The notes beneath the pieces were generated by a model. The model saw nothing but the letters and a program-made list of their open reading frames with translations. It was not told where the DNA came from and ran no database searches. From the NCBI GenBank assembly GCA_022113835.1, contig JAILWY010000023.1, positions 16,924,001 through 16,988,000 of the forward strand: a stretch of 64,000 nt of DNA. Reading direction: 5' to 3'. Shown here piece after piece: positions 56,482-64,000 of this stretch. The translations under genes and the position numbers were made by a program. The number at the start of each line of letters is the position of its first letter. Position 1 is the stretch's first letter. This stretch comes from Atopsyche davidsoni (taxonomy: Eukaryota > Arthropoda > Insecta > Trichoptera > Hydrobiosidae).

Positions 56482-59400
56482 ATGGCGAACACGGCGCATT
56501 TGGTGAGGCGCCAGAGCTCCATGGACCTCAACCCCCAGCGAGCGGACAGACTGGAGATGAAGGAAATGCGGGGACGGCTTGTCCGCATGGAGAGCTCTGC
56601 CAAGGTAATTGATGACCATTAACACGCATAGCTGTATAAGAACCCGGGGACCCCCTACACTATTTTCCCTTTAGAAAACCATGATCACTGAGTATATGCT
56701 CAGTGAAATGGGCGCCAACCTCCTCTGAGGAGAGGAACTTGATGAAGAAGAAGAACACGTTTAGCGAGTCAATGCATTCATGTGGGAAGATTCTAATGGA
56801 GAATTCCACTCTTACTTATGTTACTTATGGTCTCAGGAGTACTTACATTACCACCTTGTTGCATCTAGCCTCATATCCAGTGCGGCTGAGGTATATTTAC
56901 TGCATTCATTTTGTACTAAGTCATCAGTCCCCTATAACAGCATTTGATTTCACCACCTCGCTGCATCTATTCACCATATCTAGTTCACATATACAGAGTG
57001 CGTAGTTAGTTCCGCACCACAATCTTGAATTTTACCACCTCGTTACATCTACCCACCATTTACAGTGCGGCTGCTAGTGTAGTGAGGTGAATGTAATTAC
57101 TGATCCGTAAGTTTTAAGATAATTTCAACTTGCCCATATCTCATTGGTTATAATCTTTAATTATTTTTTTTACATATTTCTATGCCTACGGTATTTGTAA
57201 CTCTTTAAAAGTTTTTTGGTAAAATGTATGAATTTCATAAGTTTTATGGAAAAATCTAGGACTCTCAGTTTTTTTGGCCACAGTAAATAATTTTAGTTCA
57301 AGTTACCTTTCAAGTTTTTTTAAACCCTTTTTTACATAAAATTGCGTCAAACGTGTCAAAGCATTTAGTACTAGAATATTTTTCAAGCTTAGTAGACTCA
57401 TAAATCGCAAACTCCAACAAAGTCCATGAATTCTGCAGGTCAAACAAAACTCACTCTTGGTTCTGATGTCGATTTTTTCTATTAACCATCTGGCGAAATA
57501 TAACTCCAGTCAGAAAACTTTTGAAACAAGAGGCGAAGTTTTTCTGCAAGCACACACCTAATCTATGTTTTATGAAGTTTCTAACCTGTCACAAAAGTTT
57601 TACAACTGATTCACTTACATAATGCACACTCAAACCTAATATAATAAGTCTAGTTATCATTCGTGAGCAACCATACGTTATTTATTTTTAATTTCTGGAA
57701 GAAATAATATTTTGATAACACTTCAAAAATAGTAGTTTGAATAGTGCTTTGGCTTTTTTTACTACACAAAAGTCTAAGTAATCTCTATAGCTTTCTGGTA
57801 TTTTTTAAAAAACCTCAGGGAAATTGATTGAATTTATATTTTGTTTCAGGCGCCAGTGAAATATGGAGCAACAAATGCCGCTTTCGAAGACACGAGTCCG
57901 CAACGACTCACCCCGATACCAGACCCTGTCAGCAAGATGGGGTCAGGAGAAGGAAAGGGAATCTTTAAACCAGAGGGTGCTGAAGAAGACAGGGAATCCT
58001 GGGACAGCAAACTTACATTCTTATTAGCCACTGTGGGTTATGCAGTTGGTCTGGGCAACGTCTGGAGGTTTCCATATCTAGCACAGAAGAATGGAGGAGG
58101 CGCCTTCCTGATCCCGTACTTTGTCATGCTGGCTATTGAAGGAATACCGATCTTTTACCTGGAGCTAGCTATAGGACAGCGACTGAGAAAGGGAGCTATT
58201 GGAGTCTGGCATCAAGTGTCGCCATATCTCGCAGGGATTGGAATCAGCAGTGCAGTGGTCTCATTCAATGTAGCGCTGTACTATAATACCATTATCGCTT
58301 GGTGCTTGTTCTACTTGGCGCAAAGCTTCCAAGCAGAACTCCCTTGGTCTGATTGTCCTAATAAATATTTTACCAATGGATCCTACACTCCTGAGCCTGA
58401 ATGTGTGGTAAGCTATTTATATATTATTCATCTTGCAGGTATATAATCATATTCTATAACTTTTTTATTCAGACCTTGTAGTGAATACAAACAGGCTTAT
58501 CTAGTTGCTCTTAATGTCTCCTTATAGTCAAATCATTTTTATAAATTCTTTCTTTATTTTAATAAAAATTCTATATGACATTATTTAACAAGTATCTACA
58601 TGTCAGAAATGATTAATGACATTCTTATTAATCATTATATCCATCACTAATATCAATCAATCCTCTTTATCGTGCAATCGAGCAAAAACAAGATTAACGA
58701 AGATGTGTTGCTTCAGTCATAAAATCAATACAAGAAAATAATATCACGAAAGAATATTTTATTATATTTTGTAAGTGACAAACCATTTTTTTATATTTTA
58801 GGCCAGCGGTCCTACACAGTATTTCTGGTATCGCACAACCCTCTTGGTTTCCCCAGACATTAACACCCCAGAAGTATTCAACTGGAAAATAGCACTGGCA
58901 CTCATCGTTGCCTGGATCCTCGTGTACATGTGCATGATTAAGGGCATTGCCTCATCAGGAAAGGTGGTCTACGTCACTGCCACCTTCCCCTACATCGTCC
59001 TGGTTATCTTCTTTTTCAGAGGGATTACACTCAAGGGAATGTCAGACGGTCTTCTTCACTTGTTCACTCCCAGATGGCACATTATTCTGGACCCTGTTGT
59101 CTGGTTGGAAGCGGGAACACAAATATTTTTTTCACTGGGACTCGCTTTTGGAGGATTGATTGCCTTCTCCTCTTATAATCCAGTCAATAATAACTGCTAT
59201 AGAGACGCAATCATGGTATCTGTAACCAACTGTCTCACGTCCATGTTTGCTGGGATTGTAGTATTCTCTATTATAGGTTTTAAGGCTACAATGATATACG
59301 AGAAGTGCTTAGAGACACGAAACAATACTCTTCTCTCTGTTCTTGGACCTCATTATGATCAAAATAAGCTCCCCGTTGAAGGCTCAATCATAAATATTAC

Positions 59401-60650
59401 AAACTCTGCTGGATCAATTGATGCCATACTAATGCCACCTCTTCCAGTCTGTGATTTACAAAAAGAACTTGATAACGTAAGTGAAATATCATAAAAAAAA
59501 TAATTATTTTATTATCTGTGTCCAGATTGTAAAATTTTCATTTCATTTTCATTTCAGTCTGCATCTGGCACAGGCCTTGCCTTCATCATCTTCACTGAAG
59601 CCATTAACCAATTTCCTGGAGCCCAGTTCTGGGCCGTGCTATTCTTCCTGATGTTATTTACATTGGGAATAGATTCTCAGTTTGGTACTCTCGAGGGTGT
59701 GGTCACATCCATAGTGGACATGAAATTACTTCCAAATCTGAGAAAGGAATACTTGACCGGAGCCTTGTGTCTAGCTTGCTGTCTGCTGTCCATGGGATTC
59801 GCTCACGGAGCTGGGAGTTATGTCTTCTTGCTGTTTGATATGTATAGCGGAAATTTCCCACTTCTGATTATTGCCTTTTTTGAGTGCATCGGAGTTTCCT
59901 ATGTTTATGGACTAAAAAGGTAGGTATTTATATTTTTAATGGTATTAACATTAAATTAAACACTATAGACGCCATGAATTAGATTGAATAAACTATTTAT
60001 TATGTACTTTTTAAAAATAACTCAAAAAGAGTTGCAATCAAATGTTTCATATTTATGTTTTCAGGTTTGCAGATGACATAGAGCTCATGACTGGGCAGCG
60101 CCCAGGTTTGTATTGGTTAATATGCTGGAAATATCTGTCTCCTCTGGCTATGCTGAGCATTCTTGTGGCTTCCTTTGTGGAGATAGCGACCGAAGGCTCT
60201 GGCTACATGGCCTGGGACGGAATGCGCGGTTCTTCCGAGAGAAGGCCGTGGCCGGTATGGGCTATTCTGTTGATATCAGTTCTTATCTTGGCATCGGTGC
60301 TTTGGATTCCTGTTGTAGCTATCTGCAGGTGCGTAAATATACCAGATTATTTAAATATTTCTAAATTCATATGTGAATCGTATGGCTGTATAAAACAAGC
60401 TAAAATTTATTGCTTGCTTGAATATAAAGTATTATTTAAACTTGATATTCTTTATCGTTTCAGGTATTTTGGAATCCTAATAATCGATGACAATGAAAAG
60501 GCATGGTTCCCTGCTGATGAGTTGAAAGAGTTCCACGGAATAGTAGACCATGAAGTAACCCAAGCAGAGACTCTCCTGTTCTGCATTCGGCCTGATGGTA
60601 GGGAAGGACTTTGCTGCATCACAGGAGGAGAAGACGAAGAAGATAACTAA
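56482..60650 (+). CDS. SLC6 neutral amino acid transporter (B0AT/XTRP3-like)
   Basis: Coding exons are 56,482-56,604; 57,850-58,407; 58,802-59,476; 59,558-59,919; 60,065-60,328; 60,464-60,650. All introns are GT-AG and phases match, giving 722 aa, near mammalian SLC6A15-A20. A polar N-terminus leads to TM1 (residues 104-117, [14 protein letters not shown]), the sodium- and substrate-binding unwound helix. EL2 has the conserved Cys pair (C210, C226) and an NGS site (217). TM6 is [13 protein letters not shown] and TM8 has [12 protein letters not shown]. The chloride-site set Y131, Q334, S338, N370, S374 is present by alignment to [17 protein letters not shown] and [13 protein letters not shown] most resemble SLC6A19/A20. 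The protein should import neutral amino acids or imino acids with Na+ across a plasma membrane. The ATG has a favourable context (CAGCCATGG) and an in-frame stop upstream (56,425). Intron 5 is unusual (see findings). Confidence 0.95.
56638..56758 (+). repeat. dispersed repeat family X, copy 4
   Basis: Located in intron 1 of the SLC6 gene, 34 bp after the donor. Reads ACCCGGGGACCCCCTACACT, TTTAGAAAACCATGATCACT, GAGTATATGCTCAGTG and CAACCTCCTCTGAGGAGAGG, then TTGATGAAGAAGAAG. It is the best-preserved copy. Confidence 0.75.
56759..57849 (+). other. rest of SLC6 intron 1
   Basis: AT-rich intron sequence ending in TTTATATTTTGTTTCAG. No nested gene was recognised; an open frame at 56,703-57,005 overlaps the repeat and lacks coding character. 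Confidence 0.6.
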
Positions 60651-63171
60651 ATGCATTTTGTTTTATACAGAATGTTAGTCAATTGACTAAGCTGAAGATA
60701 ATATTTAAAGTTAATTTTTAAAATGAATAAGTACATCGCTTTGAGTGTATTTTAAAAATTGATCATCTTATACAATAGTCAATAGCCAATATAGTAAAAA
60801 TAAATCTTGAAGCAACTCTGCAAAGCAAACATAAAAAATAAATATGCTGTCCATTTTGGGAAATTGGAATATATTTAATTTGTGTCCAGATCTATTGAAA
60901 GATATTTGATCATTTGTAAAATTAGGATCCAGTAGGCTGTAGATTTTACCTAAGATATCAAATCAAGGGGTATTAATACTCTTAAAGTAAATCTTTTAGT
61001 TTAAGGTTACGTATATACTTAATTATATTGAATGTAAAAAGTACGACAATAATAAGATTCAGACTTATGAAGAAGCAAAGGTTCTGTATTTTATAACTTA
61101 TTAAAACATTGTTGAAAGGTTCATAAATTTGTATTTGATGATATACAGTTTGAAAAGAAAGACAATACATTTTTACAGGTAAATATGCATTGTCTTCTTC
61201 AACATATTGAAATTGTTAGAATATCTTTTACTACAAGACTGTTCTCGTCATTTTTAATGCCTGATATTTTTTTGGTAAAACGACACGAAACAGTTAGTTA
61301 TACATTGATTTTAGAAATAAAATATTTATGGAAGGATTATTAAATGTGGGTATGGGTATAAACCAAACACTAAAAGATAAAGTTATCGTTAAAGCTAAGG
61401 AAAAGCAGTCCTAATTGAAATTTTGTATTAAAATCTCTCGTTGGCCTAATATGTTATCAAAGACAATAATAATATCTCTTTAAATATTTACAATTTATTT
61501 ATGAAAAAATATATAGCAAATTCCAAAACTAGATGTAATATTAAAATAAAAAAAAACAAACAATATTTTAAAGAAATCCCCTATATTAAAATGTAAATGG
61601 AGATTCAGAAAATTTCAAGCTAATATGAATAGTTTTGTATTATTGGCATTTTCACCAAAACCTGTTGTCTAAACATTAAATTATGTATATTTTTTATAGA
61701 TTTTTGTTAATACATAGGGGATTATTAATTTATTATATGTATGAGATACCAATAAAAGAAGGATAGTTGTTTGTTAAGGGATTACATTTTTATAAAAAAA
61801 CTACGTTGACTCATCAAGTAAATATTTTATGTTACCAAGCATACGACTATGCATATCTTCAAATACATTTTCAGATTTTATGTACGGCTTAACCACAATT
61901 TGAGTCTGTGACTAAAATGACAGCACAAATGACACAATAACCGTAGCGTAATGAACTATAAATTAGAATATTACTGAAATATAGACGAGATGTTAACACA
62001 TCTACTCATTTACTACTTTCATCTTAGCTGCATTATTCAAAAGTAAAATCTAATTAAACTGCACGGAAATATCAAGATAAAAATCTAAGACCTTCTAGAC
62101 TGATGTAATCACAAATATCATCAACTTTGATAAATAATGTTCATAATATCATGAGATTGAATGAAAAGTGTAATTATTTATTTTTCTGACTGTTTATGAT
62201 CTTTTTTAAAGATTTACAAACTTTTTGTGTAGTGTAGACTATTAAAAAATGATATGTATATATATATATATCAAAATAAAATATATAAAATGTTTCAAGC
62301 TAAATATTATCTTGAACGTTAAAGTGAACCTATGTTTTTGAAAAATTTAAACCTTTTATGACTCAAATGGCCTAATATTGTACGACTTGAAATTATATAA
62401 GATTTCAACGATGAAAGACAATAATATTATTGCATTTCAAATGTGATTTTTAGTTGCAACATGTCTCTTGCAATTTGTAATTGATTGTTTCATAATGTAT
62501 GAATACAATAGTTGGGAAAGACGAATATAATAATTGTGAGGTGGCGAGACACATTAAAAGTTTCAGTGCAGGCTCTGGGCAATTGATATTTATCTTCTTA
62601 ATCTTAACTATTTAGCTGAATTTCAATACGATTATATTATACAAAATATTTCATATCATGTTATGCCACATAGGTGAATACCCGATGTTGAATTGATTAT
62701 TTCTCCGTACATTTTAAATCCAATTTGCAGGATTATTAATGTATCCGATACTCGTATATTTTTGGTTATACTACCGAAATTTAATCTTAAATAAAACATC
62801 AGTCTACCCTTTTTAGTAAATGACTTGTCTGAGAAATATTAGAAACTGTAGCTAAAAAGACAATAAGATTTGAACTGTCTAACATACAATGTATTTTCAT
62901 GTATAATGTTTAAAATAAACCAAGAGTTAGATGAGAATTCTTAAATATCTCAATTGAACGTTGATATTAATATATTTCAAATAATCTTATTTGTTGGAAA
63001 TCTATGTTTTATCGTTTTCCTGAATTTAATAGAGTATTAAATACATGATACTTACATATAAATAATACTTTAGTAGGCCAGATACTACAATAATTATTGT
63101 AAGGGTTTGTGTAAGCCAAATATAAATAACGATGTTAATTCAGTATTGTTGTCTGTTTAAATGTGAATAAA
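60651..63171 (+). terminator. SLC6 3' flank with candidate poly(A) signals
   Basis: After the stop codon AATAAA occurs at 60,799-60,804 and 60,837-60,842, giving a short 3' UTR, and again at 63,166-63,171 among others, which would give one of about 2.5 kb. The sequence is uniformly AT-rich with no gene or repeat recognised. The sequence alone cannot tell which site is used. Confidence 0.45.
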
Positions 63172-63750
63172 AAATGTTAATATAAATATTTAGTAGTTTT
63201 ATTTACAAATTACCAAAAATATGTATATCCTTAAAGCTCTCACACGAATTTATATAAATGACCAAGTGCCAATTTATTCTAAAACAAAGGTGTGGCCACT
63301 AAATGAGAACTTGGTATCAAAGATAGGCTTAGCATGTCACCAAACAGATGAAGATACACCGTCATGTAGAAGCAGACACAAATTCGAAGACAGGGACTTC
63401 GAACAGTTTAAAAATCAATCTAAGCCGCAGTATTGAAGACACTACGAAGTCAAATGATTATTTTGGCCCATCTAGTGTAAAAGGCATAATCAGCGACAGT
63501 ACTATCAAAATATAACTAGCTATTAACTATTATATTATTTATTAAATGTACGAAATGCATCATTTCAATCCTCCTAAAATTTAGTCCTGTAAAGAAAAGT
63601 CAACACGTCGGACATGCAATCATAACTCGATATGACTTGACACCAGAGAAAACAAGTTCATTAATATTTACATAAAATAATGTTTATTTGTAACACAGCC
63701 TCAAAACAGTAACTTAACAATAAGAATAAAAATCAAAACTTTGGTTACAT
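63172..63750. other. intergenic DNA at the right end
   Basis: A + frame at 63,221-63,436 (71 codons, charged, DEDTPSCRSRHKFEDRD) is less AT-rich than its surroundings but unrecognised and without splice context. I do not call it a gene. Confidence 0.35.
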
Positions 63751-63757
63751 ATGAAAG

Positions 63758-63837
63758 TTTATTGTAACAGGAAAGTACAAGTTGTTTGTATTATGTACAA
63801 TCTTCAAGATGTTGGTAATAGGAGATTTTGAGGTAAT
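63758..63837 (-). other. possible terminal exon of a minus-strand gene
   Basis: On the minus strand a strong acceptor (TTTTTTCCTTTGTTCCAG, AG at 63,839-63,838) is followed by about 80 bp that ends in AATAAA (63,763-63,758). One frame reads YLKISYYQHLEDCT then stop, suggesting the last coding residues plus a short 3' UTR. This would be the end of a gene lying to the right of the window, convergent with SLC6. The product is unknown. Confidence 0.3.
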
Positions 63838-64000
63838 CTGGAACAAAGGAAAAAACAGTCAATGATTTTATAAAAAAAGCTTGAACTACATGTTTTACTT
63901 CATAAAATATGTTTTCTATCTTTGGTATCTGAACAGCTAAAGTGCTGACCAGAACATCGAGATGAAATTAATATAGCGAGCATTAACAATTATAACAGAA
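63838..64000. other. AT-rich edge of window
   Basis: Nothing recognised. It would be intron of the possible minus-strand gene. Confidence 0.35.

Noticed and set aside
57846..58031. Minus-strand 61-codon ORF opposite SLC6 exon 2
   Set aside because: It is a shadow of the transporter coding sequence.

Overview
The window is AT-rich animal nuclear DNA, most likely from an insect. It has GT-AG introns with short exons, tRNA-derived SINEs, several classes of decayed DNA transposon (piggyBac, hAT, mariner, TTAA MITEs, foldbacks) and non-LTR retrotransposon tails. I see no bacterial operons, rRNA genes, CRISPR arrays or viral genes. The species cannot be fixed from the sequence.

Genes are sparse. 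The best-supported one is a six-coding-exon SLC6 sodium-coupled neutral amino acid transporter (B0AT/XTRP3 type) at 56,482-60,650, + strand; it gives a 722-residue protein when spliced. A three-exon gene at 18,224-19,321 (+) encodes a 197-residue protein resembling the AIRIM/C1orf109 (DUF4477) ribosome-maturation family. About 530 bp upstream and divergent from it, a minus-strand coding exon (17,694-17,590) resembles the N-terminus of lysophosphatidylcholine acyltransferase (LPCAT), so the two probably share a bidirectional promoter. A GC-box-rich patch ending in a good splice donor at 32,430 looks like a promoter with a 5' non-coding exon; it may be a distant first exon of the SLC6 gene. Weaker candidates are a 114-codon ORF at 9,643-9,987, a small minus-strand ORF at 19,474-19,746, an orphan exon at 38,875-39,103 and a minus-strand terminal exon near 63.8 kb.

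Most of the recognisable remainder is repeats. Left third (1-20 kb): tandem LINE tails (3.8-4.7 kb), an 87-bp direct repeat with CRE sites (5 kb), a 190-bp foldback (6.1 kb), an internally deleted piggyBac with TTAA ends (8.5-9.5 kb), a (TA)n tract (13.85 kb) and a mariner derivative (14.9-15.5 kb). Middle (20-45 kb): two hAT relics with perfect 8-bp target duplications (21.6-22.3 and 23.8-24.2 kb), one carrying a nested 317-bp TTAA element; a second foldback (30.3 kb); an R1/Jockey-like LINE tail (31.35 kb); more mariner derivatives (27.9, 31.8, 42.2 kb); a second LINE remnant (37.4-38.0 kb); and a 9-bp minisatellite (38.3 kb). Right third: SINEs, dispersed repeats, the SLC6 gene and its long AT-rich 3' flank.

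There is no operon-like organisation. The functional links visible are the divergent LPCAT/AIRIM pair and the possible long-range promoter of the SLC6 gene. I did not find a convincing new multi-gene system. The most informative novelties are structural: a stop-free, length-divisible-by-three intron in the SLC6 gene, a nested insertion dated by its paralogous empty site, and a mariner family that multiplied after losing a catalytic aspartate.
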